A DNA stretch of 64,000 bases from contig NZ_LT707408.1 in the NCBI RefSeq assembly GCF_900156875.1, positions 1,085,009-1,149,008 on the forward strand. Reading direction: 5' to 3'. The DNA is from Robertmurraya dakarensis. GTDB lineage: Bacteria; Bacillota; Bacilli; Bacillales; Cytobacillaceae. The notes under the pieces were generated by a model. It worked only from the letters and a program-made list of their open reading frames with translations, was not told where the DNA came from and made no database searches. The position numbers and the translations under genes were made by a program. This document shows, piece by piece, positions 33,660-43,217 of the stretch (the stretch's first letter is position 1; each line of letters starts with the position of its first letter).

Positions 33660-34118
33660 ATGGTCAAAAATGTTACGCTATCTTTACTAGTTAGTTGTTT
33701 TCTTTTACTTACGGGGTGTACTTCTGAAGCAAATCAGTCCATTGTTAATCGCTATGCGGAAGCATTATTAACAAAGAATAACGAATTACAATTTCGTTTC
33801 AAAATTAATGAAAAGATATTCACAGATGAAACAATGTATAAAATTAAAGTGTCCATACATAACGAAGAATTAGCTAATGCTCTAGGTGCAAAAGAAATCT
33901 ATTATGGGCAGGAATCAGTGTACGAGGGACTAACTCTAGAAGTAGATGAATCGAAAGAACAGGTTATCTACATGCAGCCAATTCCCTTAAGAAAAGATAT
34001 GCATACCTTTGAAATAGAGGAACTAATTGTTAATCAGCATGCTGTTTCAGTTGAAGTTTATACGGAGCAGGAAGTCATTGCAACGGCATTCTTGACTAAT
34101 TTTTCTTCACAATTATAA
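33660..34118 (+). CDS. Putative lipoprotein
   Basis: 152 residues with a lipoprotein signal (lipobox LLTGC, cysteine near residue 20). The remainder is a compact mixed alpha/beta domain (QFRFKINEKIFTDETMYKIK, then EVYTEQEVIATAFL) of no family I recognise. AAGGAGGGG gives a strong start at 33660. A terminator follows. Extracellular, membrane-tethered, function unknown. Confidence 0.75.
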   Translation: MVKNVTLSLLVSCFLLLTGCTSEANQSIVNRYAEALLTKNNELQFRFKINEKIFTDETMYKIKVSIHNEELANALGAKEIYYGQESVYEGLTLEVDESKEQVIYMQPIPLRKDMHTFEIEELIVNQHAVSVEVYTEQEVIATAFLTNFSSQL

Positions 34119-34134
34119 TATGTTGAATGTATTT

Positions 34135-34169
34135 AAGACCAAGTAAAGTGCTGCTTGGTCTTTTTTTTG
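34135..34169 (+). terminator. Terminator of the lipoprotein gene
   Basis: AAGACCAAG and CTTGGTCTT arms, ten-base loop, eight T residues. Confidence 0.9.
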
Positions 34170-34236
34170 TCCATGTATCTTAATGGGAAATTCAGTGGTA
34201 AAATAGTGGTGAATTATGCTGGAAGGGAGATTTAGC

Positions 34237-35118
34237 ATGCTAACAAATGAGAATACTGTGATTGGTTTTATTGGAACAGGTGTTATGGGGAAAAGTATGG
34301 CAAGCAATCTTTTACAAGCTGGGTACCCTATTATTGTTTATTCCAGAACAAAAGCGAAGGCGAAAGACTTGTTAGAAAATGGTGCAGAGTGGGCCGACTC
34401 TCCCATGGAGCTGGCTCAAAAGGCAAATGTCATTATTACAATCGTGGGTTACCCCTCAGATGTAGAAGAGGTCTATCTAGGTGAAAAAGGGATCATCCCA
34501 AATGGCAAAGAAAATACATATCTAATTGATATGACAACCTCTACACCAACATTAGCTAAAACAATATATGAAGCTGCCAAAAAGAAGGGGATGCATGCAC
34601 TTGATGCACCGGTCTCAGGTGGAGACATAGGAGCAAGAGAGGCACGCCTATCCATTATGATTGGAGGAGAAAAAGAGGATTTTCAAACAGTATTGCCAAT
34701 CTTAAAAGTTCTTGGTACAAACATTGTTTATCAAGGAATGCCTGGGGCAGGACAACATACTAAAATGTGTAATCAAATTGTGATCGCTTCTCAAATGATT
34801 GGGGTCAGTGAAGCGATTGCATATGCCGTTAAATCTGGCTTAGATCCAAATAATGTTTTGAAAAGCATAGAATCTGGGGCAGCTGGCAGCTGGTCACTTT
34901 CCAATTTAGCTCCTAAAATGATCTCGGGAGACTTTGAGCCAGGATTTTATATCAAGCATTTTATTAAAGATATGAAAATTGCCATAGAAGAAGCGGGGAA
35001 AATGGATATGGATACACCTGGACTTGAACTTGCTGTAACCTTATACAAAAAGTTAGCAGAGCAAGGAGAAGAGGATAGCGGGACACAAGCACTCTTCAAA
35101 TACTGGAATTTAAAGTAA
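34237..35118 (+). CDS. ykwC: YkwC, beta-hydroxyacid dehydrogenase family
   Basis: 293 residues. NAD(P)-binding GFIGTGVMGKSMASNLL at the N-terminus, substrate loop DAPVSGGDIGAREARLSIMIGG (conserved DxPVSGG) and catalytic lysine region GAGQHTKMCNQI match 3-hydroxyisobutyrate/tartronate semialdehyde dehydrogenases. GGAAGGGAGA places the start at ATG 34237. In B. subtilis ykwC lies upstream of kinA-patA; here patA follows after only a small gene. Physiological substrate unknown. Confidence 0.85.
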   Translation: MLTNENTVIGFIGTGVMGKSMASNLLQAGYPIIVYSRTKAKAKDLLENGAEWADSPMELAQKANVIITIVGYPSDVEEVYLGEKGIIPNGKENTYLIDMTTSTPTLAKTIYEAAKKKGMHALDAPVSGGDIGAREARLSIMIGGEKEDFQTVLPILKVLGTNIVYQGMPGAGQHTKMCNQIVIASQMIGVSEAIAYAVKSGLDPNNVLKSIESGAAGSWSLSNLAPKMISGDFEPGFYIKHFIKDMKIAIEEAGKMDMDTPGLELAVTLYKKLAEQGEEDSGTQALFKYWNLK

Positions 35119-35188
35119 CTTTTTTTCGTACATAGAATCCTGAGATTACATCAAAATAACAATGATTACATCTTAGGGGGTCTGTTAA

Positions 35189-35368
35189 ATGGCAAAGAAA
35201 AACAAAAAAAATGATGCAAAGCAAAAGAATAAAAAAGGCTTTGATTCAGCAGTATTAAATGAGGAATTTGCTCATGAAATGGGCAGTGCAGACACAAATA
35301 AGATCCATAAAGATAAGGCAAGGAAAGAGAAAGCACCAAAAAATAATGGTAAATATAGGGGACAATAA
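35189..35368 (+). CDS. Small lysine-rich protein
   Basis: 59 residues after TTAGGGGGTCTG. The product is rich in Lys, Asn and Gln (opens MAKKNKKNDAKQKNKKG, closes KEKAPKNNGKYRGQ) with a short acidic middle (NEEFAHEMG). This composition resembles minor small acid-soluble or other tiny sporulation proteins, but no family was recognised. It ends on the bidirectional terminator shared with patA, which supports it as a real transcription unit. Confidence 0.6.
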   Translation: MAKKNKKNDAKQKNKKGFDSAVLNEEFAHEMGSADTNKIHKDKARKEKAPKNNGKYRGQ

Positions 35369-35369
35369 A

Positions 35370-35402
35370 AAAGTGCGGGGCATTTGCCCTGCACTTTATT
35401 TA
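35370..35402. terminator. Bidirectional terminator, lysine-rich protein and patA
   Basis: Twelve-base arms 35370-35381 and 35386-35397 (one G-U pair) with a four-base loop; A-run before, TTTATT after. It overlaps the patA stop. Confidence 0.85.
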
Positions 35403-36547
35403 GAGCTTATTAGAAACTGCTCAATTCGATTAAGAGCTTCTTTTAACGTATCCATTGAATAAGCAAATGACAAGCGGAAGTAGCCTTCACCAAGGGAAGA
35501 AAAGGCGCTGCCAGGAACAACAGCTACTTTTGCTTTCTCAACTAGCTCTAGAGCAAATTCAAAGGAATTATGATAATTCCCAGGCAGCTTCACGAAAAAG
35601 TAGAAGGCACCATCCGGTTTGACGAGTTCAAATCCCATAGAATTCAATCGTTCATACATATACTCTCTTCGTTTTATGTATTCCTTTTTCATGACAAGTG
35701 CATCATCTTTCCCCACTGTTAATGCCTCGAGTGCAGCCATCTGAGAAATGGATGTAGCGCATGAAACGTTATACTGATGAACCTTTAGGATATGTTCTGC
35801 TAAATATTGAGGTGCAAATAGGAGTCCAATCCTCCAACCAGTCATTGAATGTGATTTTGATAATCCGTTAATCACAATTGTTTTATCTTTCAGGACGGTT
35901 CCAATTGAGAAATGATCTTGATCATAAACCAGTTCACTGTAAATTTCATCCGCTAATACAAAAATATCTTTATCCTCTAGGAATGCAGCTATTTCTAGAA
36001 TCTCACCTTTTGTGAGGCTTACCCCAGTTGGATTAGAAGGATATGGAAGGACAATACAACGTGTCTGTTCCGTGATGTATTTCTTAAGGATATCTAAGGT
36101 TAATCTAAATCCATTGCCTGTTGTATCTGCATAAACGGGCTTTGCACCGCATATCTGAATAATAGGTTCATAACCAGGATAGACAGGTCCCGGTAAAATC
36201 ACTTCAGATCCTGGAACTAAAATCGTACGAAAAGCAATATCAATTGCCTCACTAGCCCCAACGGTAACGATGATTTCTTTCTCTGGGTTATAGGTAAGCA
36301 GATATTTTTCTTGTACATAGTTTGCAGCAGCTTGTCGAAGCTCTGCTAACCCGGCGTTATGAGTGTAAGATGTATAGTTTTGATCTATTGCTTTTTTGCC
36401 TGCATCCTTAACATGCTCGGGCGTAGGAAAATCAGGTTGTCCAATTGTTAATGAAATCATATCCTTTGTTCCCGCTACCATGTTGGAAAACTTTCTAATA
36501 CCGGATATTTCTATTTGTTTCACATGGGGATTAATTAAATGTTCCAA
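35396..36547 (-). CDS. patA: PatA, N-acetyl-L,L-diaminopimelate aminotransferase
   Basis: 383-residue class I PLP aminotransferase. PLP lysine in VINGLSKSHSMTGWRIG, substrate/cofactor blocks PYPSNPTGVSLTKGE and DEIYSELVYD. In Bacilli PatA supplies the aminotransferase step of the acetylase branch of meso-diaminopimelate synthesis; partners DapH and DapL are at 55-57 kb in this window. TTG start with GGAGG nine bases upstream. The patA-cheV-ykyB neighbourhood matches B. subtilis, although kinA is not beside it. Confidence 0.88.
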   Translation of the reverse strand: MEHLINPHVKQIEISGIRKFSNMVAGTKDMISLTIGQPDFPTPEHVKDAGKKAIDQNYTSYTHNAGLAELRQAAANYVQEKYLLTYNPEKEIIVTVGASEAIDIAFRTILVPGSEVILPGPVYPGYEPIIQICGAKPVYADTTGNGFRLTLDILKKYITEQTRCIVLPYPSNPTGVSLTKGEILEIAAFLEDKDIFVLADEIYSELVYDQDHFSIGTVLKDKTIVINGLSKSHSMTGWRIGLLFAPQYLAEHILKVHQYNVSCATSISQMAALEALTVGKDDALVMKKEYIKRREYMYERLNSMGFELVKPDGAFYFFVKLPGNYHNSFEFALELVEKAKVAVVPGSAFSSLGEGYFRLSFAYSMDTLKEALNRIEQFLISSK

Positions 36548-36732
36548 TGAAATTAGCCTCCAGTCCGTTAGTTATTCTATCATGATATATCCAATGATCA
36601 TAAATATAAAGTAAAACTTCACTAAAATTGGACTAGCGTCAAATGATAAAAAGAAATCTTTTTGAAATAAGCGAAAAAAGTCTTGTTTATCTTTTCTAAA
36701 AGCGTTAATTTGAGCATATAGGAGGGGTTGTT

Positions 36733-37167
36733 ATGGGCAATACAGTATTGGTACCAATTGATGGTTCAGATTCATCCATTAAGGCTGTAGAATTTACCAT
36801 TTCGATCATGAAGCAAGGTGATCGGGTTGTACTGATGAATGTACAAAAGCCGCAGTATGATGGGTTTGAAAAAGTGGGCAATGTTTCTAAAGAACAGCTT
36901 GATGCTTTTTATTTAGATGAAGGAAGAAAAATCTTGACATCTGCAGAAGAGTTAATTAAAAAACAGGGGATTTCATATGAAAGTGTAGTAAGAATTGGTT
37001 TACCTTCGATTGAGATTACAAAAGTGGCGAAGGAAATCTCAGCACATTCCATCGTCATGGGTTCTAAAGGCATGAGCCCTGTCGTCAGCCATGCATTAGG
37101 CAGTGTTACATATAGTGTGATTCATCTAGCGGCATGCCCTGTTACAGTTGTGCCTTTAATGGACTAA
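36733..37167 (+). CDS. Universal stress protein, UspA family
   Basis: 144 residues. ATP-binding-type UspA fold: VLVPIDGSDSSIKAVEF at the N-terminus and the nucleotide loop IVMGSKGMSPVVSHALGSVT near the C-terminus (GxxG-x9-G(S/T)). Role in stress survival inferred from family. TAGGAGGGG ribosome site. Monocistronic. No SigmaB consensus was found directly upstream. Confidence 0.88.
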   Translation: MGNTVLVPIDGSDSSIKAVEFTISIMKQGDRVVLMNVQKPQYDGFEKVGNVSKEQLDAFYLDEGRKILTSAEELIKKQGISYESVVRIGLPSIEITKVAKEISAHSIVMGSKGMSPVVSHALGSVTYSVIHLAACPVTVVPLMD

Positions 37168-37192
37168 ATCCTTTATGTTGAAAGGAGCTGAA

Positions 37193-37219
37193 AAATGCCC
37201 CTAAAAACAAGGGGCATTT
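37193..37219. terminator. Bidirectional terminator after the Usp gene
   Basis: AAATGCCCCT (37193-37202) and AGGGGCATTT (37210-37219), seven-base loop. Serves the Usp gene and the convergent small gene, though T-tracts are short. Confidence 0.7.
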
Positions 37220-37242
37220 GCTGTTTCTATTTATTTTAATGC

Positions 37243-37446
37243 TTAATAGCCGTAATCCCAATCTACTTCATTTTCATGCCATAAAACAGGGGATACCTGC
37301 CCGAAATCAACCACTTTGCTGTCTAGTTTACAGTTGCAGTGATCACACCCACATTGGTCTTTGATTTCATCAAAAACTGATCGGTCAACATTCTCAATAA
37401 TGGTTACTTTTTGGTTTTTTTGAAAAAGAATGGCAGTGCCCTTCAT
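37243..37446 (-). CDS. Small cysteine-cluster protein
   Basis: 67 residues, not recognised. The centre holds four closely spaced cysteines and a histidine, DQCGCDHCNCK, suited to metal binding. The N-terminal half is basic and beta-rich (GTAILFQKNQKVTIIENV), and the C-terminus acidic-aromatic (ENEVDWDYGY). RBS AAGAGGTG is somewhat far from the ATG. A minus-strand promoter TGGACT-N17-TACAAT at 37515-37543 could drive it, with an FNR-like dyad (37550-37565) farther upstream. Confidence 0.6.
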   Translation of the reverse strand: MKGTAILFQKNQKVTIIENVDRSVFDEIKDQCGCDHCNCKLDSKVVDFGQVSPVLWHENEVDWDYGY

Positions 37447-37661
37447 TTCACTTTTGCACCTCTTTTAATTTATTAAGCAAACGGGAAAGTTTACTTTATT
37501 GTTTTTACATCTGCATTGTAGTGCGGATAAAAGCAAAAGTCCATAGGTTAGTGAAAAAATTCACATAAATATCAAATTAGCGATAATTATTTACAAAAGA
37601 TTCATAAAAAAAGTTTTCCATTCCAGGATTAACATTTTTACTATTTTTATTCACAATTTTT

Positions 37662-37688
37662 TAGGAATTATTTTAAATATGCCGAAAG
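37662..37688 (+). promoter_or_regulatory. Degenerate SigmaD-like promoter of cheV
   Basis: TAGG-N15-GCCGAAAG at 37662-37688, against the SigmaD consensus TAAA-N15-GCCGATAA: two of four and six of eight bases. B. subtilis cheV is SigmaD-dependent, which makes this weak match worth noting. Confidence 0.35.
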
Positions 37689-37756
37689 TAATGTTGGGCA
37701 TTCATGATATAGTAGTAATATAGATCTATCATGAATGAAGAGGAAGGAAGAAAAGA

Positions 37757-38662
37757 ATGGAAGGTAACAAGGGGATTTTACTCGAAAGCGGTACAAATGA
37801 GCTTGAAATAGTGGAATTTAGTATTGGGAATAATAAATTTGGGATAAATGTCATTAAAGTAAAAGAAATTATAAATCCGATTAACGTTACACATATCCCT
37901 CATAGCCATCCTAATGTAGAAGGAATCATTGAGCTTAGAGGAGAGGTTTTGCCTTTAGTGGATGTAGCAGCTGCACTTGGTTTTCCCCGTTCACAAGATC
38001 CAAAGCAGGATAAATTTATTGTTTCTGAATTTAATAAACAGAAAGTAGTTTTTCATGTACATACCGTAACCCAGATTCACCGGATCTCCTGGGATCAAAT
38101 TGAAAAACCGTCTGATATGTATAAGGGATCAGACAGTCAAGTTATCGGGGTCATTAAATTGCACGGGGAAATGATTTTACTACTGGATTTTGAAAAAATT
38201 GTCGTTGATATTAATCCTGAATCAGGGATTAATGTACAGCAGCTAAAAAAATTAGGAGTTCGTGAAAGATCAACGAAAAGATTAGTAGTTGCTGAGGATT
38301 CGTCCTTACTTAGAAAACTGCTTAGTGATACATTGGCTGAGGCGGGTTTTCATCAGGTGGAATTCTTTGAAAATGGCCGTGATGCGCTTCTCTATCTAGA
38401 GGATTTAGCCCAATCGAATAGAGATATAAGTGAAAGCGTACAGATTGTGATAACAGATATTGAGATGCCTCAAATGGATGGACACCATTTGACAAAGCGT
38501 ATTAAAGGACACCCTAAATTATCTAAATTACCGGTTATTATTTTCTCTTCTCTTATTACGGATGATCTTCGTCATAAAGGTCAGATGGTGGGAGCTGACG
38601 GGCAGGTATCTAAACCGGAAATAGCAGAACTAGTTCTATTAATTGATAAGTATATTCTATAA
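37757..38662 (+). CDS. cheV: CheV, chemotaxis coupling and adaptation protein
   Basis: 301 residues: an N-terminal CheW domain (EIVEFSIGNNKFGINVIKVK, then IPHSHPNVEGIIELRGEVLPL) and a C-terminal receiver domain with phosphoacceptor Asp in IVITDIEMPQMDGH, acidic pocket VVAEDSSLLRK and lysine in GQVSKPE. CheV couples chemoreceptors to CheA and adapts through phosphorylation. Start ATG after GAGGAAGGAAG. Order patA-cheV-ykyB as in B. subtilis. Confidence 0.93.
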   Translation: MEGNKGILLESGTNELEIVEFSIGNNKFGINVIKVKEIINPINVTHIPHSHPNVEGIIELRGEVLPLVDVAAALGFPRSQDPKQDKFIVSEFNKQKVVFHVHTVTQIHRISWDQIEKPSDMYKGSDSQVIGVIKLHGEMILLLDFEKIVVDINPESGINVQQLKKLGVRERSTKRLVVAEDSSLLRKLLSDTLAEAGFHQVEFFENGRDALLYLEDLAQSNRDISESVQIVITDIEMPQMDGHHLTKRIKGHPKLSKLPVIIFSSLITDDLRHKGQMVGADGQVSKPEIAELVLLIDKYIL

Positions 38663-38675
38663 TGACGTGAAATAA

Positions 38676-38708
38676 AAAGAAGCTAACGCGGAAAGCTAGC
38701 TTCTTTTT
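38676..38708. terminator. Terminator between cheV and ykyB
   Basis: AAGAAGCTA (38676-38684) and TAGCTTCTT (38696-38704), followed by TTTT; A-run on the other side suits the convergent ykyB. Confidence 0.8.
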
Positions 38709-38720
38709 TCCTGTCTAATA

Positions 38721-39185
38721 TTAAAAGTAGTTTTCACCGAGTCTTTTAAAGACAGGCTTTTGGTAACGCTTTTTTTTAGGCTGCTTTGGAAAGTCCTCTT
38801 TCGCACCTGTATAGCTTGACAGCAGTTTTTTTGCTTCGTTTAGAGAAATACGAGCTTTAGGATTTCTTACATTTTGATCTAGCTTTCCCAAATGAGGTAA
38901 TTGTTCAAAATCACTTTTTGAAGGTGGCAGGTGGAAAGAGTAGTTACCACAGACAATGAGTACATCCGATTGCTGTTGACTATATTTTGGGTTGTTAGAG
39001 AAGTGTAAACCAATTTTTCTTGCTTTTCCTTCTTTTAATAACTTTTGCAAGGCATCATGCTTTAATTTATATAAAAACTTTGGATTAGGAGCAGTTTTTG
39101 CATGACGATTAACGATGAAGAGAGCTTGTGAGAGGTTTTCAATCGTTGGATTTAATGGAGGAGAATAATTCCTTTCCCGATTCAA
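38721..39185 (-). CDS. ykyB: YkyB family protein
   Basis: 154 residues, the same length as B. subtilis YkyB. Conserved family blocks: ENLSQALFIVNRHAKTAPNP near the start and KHDALQKLLKEGKARKIGLH; the C-terminal tail is very basic (KQPKKKRYQKPVFKRLGENY). Function unknown. No membrane or signal segment. Divergent from ppx. Confidence 0.85.
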   Translation of the reverse strand: MNRERNYSPPLNPTIENLSQALFIVNRHAKTAPNPKFLYKLKHDALQKLLKEGKARKIGLHFSNNPKYSQQQSDVLIVCGNYSFHLPPSKSDFEQLPHLGKLDQNVRNPKARISLNEAKKLLSSYTGAKEDFPKQPKKKRYQKPVFKRLGENYF

Positions 39186-39365
39186 AGTAATGACTCCTTT
39201 CTAGCCTTTAAGTTTTTTTTCTTAATAATATTATAACCTTATTTTCAGTAAAAAGGAAAGGTTGTTATCATAATTGTGTAAATAATACCCAATATAAAAT
39301 AATCTATTATAAAATGATAAGTAATAAACTAGCTGAATACAGACTTTATGTAAAGGGAGTTTTGT

Positions 39366-40904
39366 ATGATTAAAAACAATAGGAAGACAGCAATAATTGA
39401 TATTGGTTCAAACACGATCCGCCTTGTTATTTATAATAAGAATGAATTTGGAAAGTTTAAAGAGACTGAAAATATTAAAGCTGCGGCCAGACTTCGCAGG
39501 CATTTAAATCAAAATGGGTACCTTGAAGAAGAAGGGATGCTCTCACTATTAAAGATCTTAAAAGGTTTTAAAGAAATACTAGATTTTCATAAAGTAAAGG
39601 AAGTTAAATGTGTCGCAACAGCTGCGATTAGACAGGCTCTTAATAAAAAGGAAATAACTCAACGTGTAAAAACAGAAACTGGTTTCGATGTAACCATTCT
39701 AACTGAAAATGAGGAAGCGTATTTCGGTTATTTTGCCGTCATTCACACTACGCCGATTGCTGATGCTGTAACAATAGATATCGGCGGAGGGAGCACAGAG
39801 ATTACATATTTTAAAGACCGTGAGCTTCAATACTCGCATAGTTTCCCCTTTGGTGTTGTATCACTAAGTCAACAGTTCATTAACGGTGATAAAATTACTG
39901 CTGTGGAAAAAAAACAGCTGCAAAACTATATAGTAGAATCCTTTAAAACTTTGCCGTGGTTAAAAGACCTAAACGTTCCGATAATTGCCATTGGAGGGAG
40001 TGCTAGAAATGTAGCACAAGTTCATCAAAATTTAAAGAACTATCCGTTATCAGGTATTCATCAGTATTCGATGAGCTTACAGGATTTGCAAGAAGTGCTT
40101 TCTTTAGTTGAAGGACTGCATGTCGATCAGCTTGCAAAGCTTGAAGGATTGGCTGCAGACAGAGCAGATATTATCCTTCCCGCCATTGAAGTTTTTGTTG
40201 AGCTCACTAACTATGTTGAATCTGATACCTTTTTGTTTAGCAGGAAGGGACTAAGAGATGGGATCTTCTTAAAGGAGTACAAGGAGCAAGGAGATAGAAT
40301 TCAATCTGAACAAATAGCCGGAGCCAGTATCGATGAGCTTGTTCATCATTATGGGATTCAAATAGATCATTCAAAGCATGTCTCATTCTTAGCAAAACAA
40401 ATTTATCAACAGATCTCTCAATTATGTCAGGTTGGTCATAGTGAGGAAAAAATACATTTAGTAGATTTAAGTGCACGCGTTTATTATCTTGGCGAATATG
40501 TTGATTCAGATGTTAGCAGCCAGCATACATTTTATTTATTAGCGAATACATCTATAGAAGGGTTATTACATAAGGATCGGTTGAAGTTAGCTCTCATTGC
40601 TTCATTCAAAAATAATACTCTTTTAAAGCAGTATTATGAACGCTTTCACGACTGGTTCTCAAAGGAAGAATTTCTGGAAATCAGGGTTGCTGGTGCGATT
40701 ACGAAACTGGCTGCAGCACTTGATGCCTCAAAAAGAGGAATTATCAAAGCAGCACATCTACAAATGGCGCAAGACGGCAAGATGGAATTCATACTACAAT
40801 GTTCAGGAGATGTCTTTGTGGAAAAATACCAAGCTGAAAAACAAGTCAGGCACTTAATGAAGGCGATTAAGAAGGATATACATTTGACATTTAGAAATTT
40901 ATAA
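39366..40904 (+). CDS. ppx: Exopolyphosphatase, Ppx/GppA family
   Basis: 512 residues. Sugar kinase/Hsp70-like ATPase fold: IIDIGSNTIRLVIY (phosphate 1), AVTIDIGGGSTEITYF (phosphate 2 with catalytic Glu upstream in VTILTENEEAYFGY), and IIAIGGSARNVAQ, then an HD-like C-terminal helical domain. It releases orthophosphate from polyphosphate chains, or hydrolyses pppGpp. AAGGGAG ribosome site. Followed 140 bases later by ppk with its own PhoP-type promoter, so the synthetic and degradative genes may be separately regulated. Confidence 0.9.
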   Translation: MIKNNRKTAIIDIGSNTIRLVIYNKNEFGKFKETENIKAAARLRRHLNQNGYLEEEGMLSLLKILKGFKEILDFHKVKEVKCVATAAIRQALNKKEITQRVKTETGFDVTILTENEEAYFGYFAVIHTTPIADAVTIDIGGGSTEITYFKDRELQYSHSFPFGVVSLSQQFINGDKITAVEKKQLQNYIVESFKTLPWLKDLNVPIIAIGGSARNVAQVHQNLKNYPLSGIHQYSMSLQDLQEVLSLVEGLHVDQLAKLEGLAADRADIILPAIEVFVELTNYVESDTFLFSRKGLRDGIFLKEYKEQGDRIQSEQIAGASIDELVHHYGIQIDHSKHVSFLAKQIYQQISQLCQVGHSEEKIHLVDLSARVYYLGEYVDSDVSSQHTFYLLANTSIEGLLHKDRLKLALIASFKNNTLLKQYYERFHDWFSKEEFLEIRVAGAITKLAAALDASKRGIIKAAHLQMAQDGKMEFILQCSGDVFVEKYQAEKQVRHLMKAIKKDIHLTFRNL

Positions 40905-40907
40905 AAA

Positions 40908-40958
40908 TTTACATACTGTTTACAATTGATTAACAAAAAACTGATACCCTTTTAATAT
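40908..40958 (+). promoter_or_regulatory. PhoP box and promoter of ppk
   Basis: Three hexamers matching TT[ACT]A[CT]A recur every 11 bases: TTTACA (40908), TTTACA (40919) and TTAACA (40930). A degenerate fourth, CTGATA, is at 40941. A -10-like TAATAT at 40953-40958 places the repeats from about -57 to -19, as in PhoP-activated B. subtilis promoters. Binding is inferred. Confidence 0.7.
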
Positions 40959-41048
40959 AAACGAAATAGATACAATATTCGTCATATTTCTACAAAAGTT
41001 TCCGGAGCATGATGAATGGGTACGAAATGTCAGTTGAGGTGCAAACAC

Positions 41049-43133
41049 ATGAGAGAGAATATTGATTTGAATTCCCCAGCTTATTACAATAATCGAGAGT
41101 TAAGTTGGCTTGCTTTTAATGAAAGAGTGCTTCAAGAAGCCCAAGACCACCGAAATCCATTATTGGAGAGGCTCAAATTTCTTGCGATTGTCAGCTCTAA
41201 TTTAGATGAATTTTTTATGGTGAGGGTTGCAGGTCTGAAAGATCAAGTCAAAGCCGGCTTTAACAAACCAGAAAATAAAGCAGGGATGACACCGAAACAA
41301 CAACTATCTGCAATTTCAATAAATGCCCATGAGCAAGTAGAGTCTCAATACTATACTTTGTTGAACGTGATACTGCCTGAATTAAGCAATAATGAAGTTT
41401 ATCTTTTTAATATTAATGAATTAAATGAAGATCAGCTTTATTTTCTAGAAGAGTATTTTGATGAACAGGTCTTTCCAGTGTTAACCCCTTTAGCTGTTGA
41501 TGCATACAGACCATTTCCAATTTTATTAAATAAGAGTCTAAATTTAGCTGTTAGTATTAAAGAAACTAATGATGATGCTCCTTGTAAGCTAGCCATTGTT
41601 CAGGTGCCGGCAGTACTAGATCGATTTATTAAAGTGCCCTCTGAGACTGGACAAATCTTTGTCCTGCTCGAAAATGTCATTTGTCATTTTATCTATAAAA
41701 TGTTTAAAGGGTTCCATGTTGAATCTGTAACACAATTTAGAATTACGAGAAATGCGGATCTTACCATTCACGAGGAAGGGGCAAGAGATCTGCTTTTAGA
41801 AATTGAAAAAGAATTAAAAAAACGTAAATGGGGGGCTGCTGTCCGCCTTGAAATGAGAAAGGATATTCAAGATGAGAAAGTGGTTTCTTATTTAATTGAT
41901 GAGCTTGAGATACATCAAAAAGATATTTATATTGTAGATGGACCGTTAGACCCAACATTTTTATTTTCTTTCTACAAGACTTTATCACAAACTATGGAAC
42001 ATTTGTGTTACCAGGCTTTTATCCCTCAGCCGCCGGTTGATTTGAAATCAAACGAGGATTTATTTAGTAAAGTACTAAGACAAGATTTGTTATTTCATCA
42101 CCCATATGAGTCCTTCCAACCTGTCATTGATTTTGTATCGGATGCAGCAGATGATCCTGATGTTCTCGCTATCAAGCAAACGCTTTACCGTGTCAGCGGT
42201 GATTCACCAGTGATTGAATCATTAAAACGCGCTGCAGAAAATGGCAAGCAAGTTACCGTCTTGGTGGAGCTAAAAGCTAGGTTTGATGAAGAAAACAATG
42301 TTCAGTGGGCTAAAGAACTAGAAAAAGCTGGTTGTCACGTCATTTATGGGATGACCCACTTGAAAACACATAGCAAAATTACTTTAGTTGTTAGAAGACG
42401 GAATGGGAAAATTGAAAGATTTGTTCATTTAGGAACGGGAAATTATAATGATCAAACAGCGAAAATTTATACAGATATGGGCTATATGACCGCAAAGCGG
42501 AAATTTGGAATTGATGCAACGAACTTTTTTAATTATTTGAGTGGCTACACGGAAAAGCCTGAGTACAACCATTTGGTCGTGTCTCCCCATGATATTAGAG
42601 ATAAATTTATTGACTTAATAGATCGAGAGATTGCTTATCATAGAAAATATGGAAACGGCCGCATCATTGCGAAGATGAATTCCCTAACAGATAAAGTGAT
42701 CATGAATAAGTTGTATGAGACTTCCCTCGCAGGTGTGAAAATTGATTTAATCGTGAGGGGGATCTGTTGTTTAAAGACTGGAGTGCCAAAGGTAAGTGAG
42801 AATATCCGCGTTATCAGTATTGTTGGCCGTTTTTTAGAGCATAGCAGAATTTACTACTTCCATCATAACGGAGAAGAAAAAATATACTTATCTTCTGCTG
42901 ATTTAATGACCAGAAATATGGACCGCAGAGTAGAAATACTCTTCCCGATTTTTGAGGGGGTCTTAAAGCAAAAGATCAAGCATGTTTTGAAGCTGCAGCT
43001 GAATGATAATCGAAAAGCTCGGGAACAATCTTCTTTAGGACATTATCAATACGTAACAAATGAAAACGAAGAGTTAAACAATCAATTGGTATTGATGAGA
43101 GAAGTGTACCAGCTGCAGGAGGATGAAGAATAG
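41049..43133 (+). CDS. ppk: Polyphosphate kinase 1
   Basis: 694 residues. N-terminal [17 protein letters not shown] is the PPK1 signature; the catalytic phospholipase-D-like domains contain the autophosphorylated histidine in [17 protein letters not shown] and the second histidine block [12 protein letters not shown]. It reversibly makes long-chain polyphosphate from ATP. GAGGTG at 41036-41041 selects ATG 41049; the frame opening at 41016 would lie upstream of this site. Paired with ppx; preceded by a PhoP-type promoter, implying induction on phosphate starvation. Confidence 0.95.
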   Translation: MRENIDLNSPAYYNNRELSWLAFNERVLQEAQDHRNPLLERLKFLAIVSSNLDEFFMVRVAGLKDQVKAGFNKPENKAGMTPKQQLSAISINAHEQVESQYYTLLNVILPELSNNEVYLFNINELNEDQLYFLEEYFDEQVFPVLTPLAVDAYRPFPILLNKSLNLAVSIKETNDDAPCKLAIVQVPAVLDRFIKVPSETGQIFVLLENVICHFIYKMFKGFHVESVTQFRITRNADLTIHEEGARDLLLEIEKELKKRKWGAAVRLEMRKDIQDEKVVSYLIDELEIHQKDIYIVDGPLDPTFLFSFYKTLSQTMEHLCYQAFIPQPPVDLKSNEDLFSKVLRQDLLFHHPYESFQPVIDFVSDAADDPDVLAIKQTLYRVSGDSPVIESLKRAAENGKQVTVLVELKARFDEENNVQWAKELEKAGCHVIYGMTHLKTHSKITLVVRRRNGKIERFVHLGTGNYNDQTAKIYTDMGYMTAKRKFGIDATNFFNYLSGYTEKPEYNHLVVSPHDIRDKFIDLIDREIAYHRKYGNGRIIAKMNSLTDKVIMNKLYETSLAGVKIDLIVRGICCLKTGVPKVSENIRVISIVGRFLEHSRIYYFHHNGEEKIYLSSADLMTRNMDRRVEILFPIFEGVLKQKIKHVLKLQLNDNRKAREQSSLGHYQYVTNENEELNNQLVLMREVYQLQEDEE

Positions 43134-43187
43134 AAAAATTAGTATAATTTTCGTAGTGACAATGAAACTCCCTATATAGGAATAAAT

Positions 43188-43217
43188 GAAAAAGAAGCTG
43201 TTGCAAGCTTCTTTTTC
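43188..43217. terminator. Bidirectional terminator, ppk and ykuE
   Basis: Twelve-base perfect arms GAAAAAGAAGCT and AGCTTCTTTTTC, six-base loop. Confidence 0.85.

Noticed and set aside
37195-37239. 14-codon ORF (MPLKTRGICCFYLF) after AAAGGAG
   Set aside because: It coincides with the bidirectional terminator hairpin; the coding look is probably accidental.
37581-37595. Fur-like sequence CGATAATTATTTACA
   Set aside because: Only 12 of 15 positions match in very AT-rich DNA, and no iron gene is adjacent.
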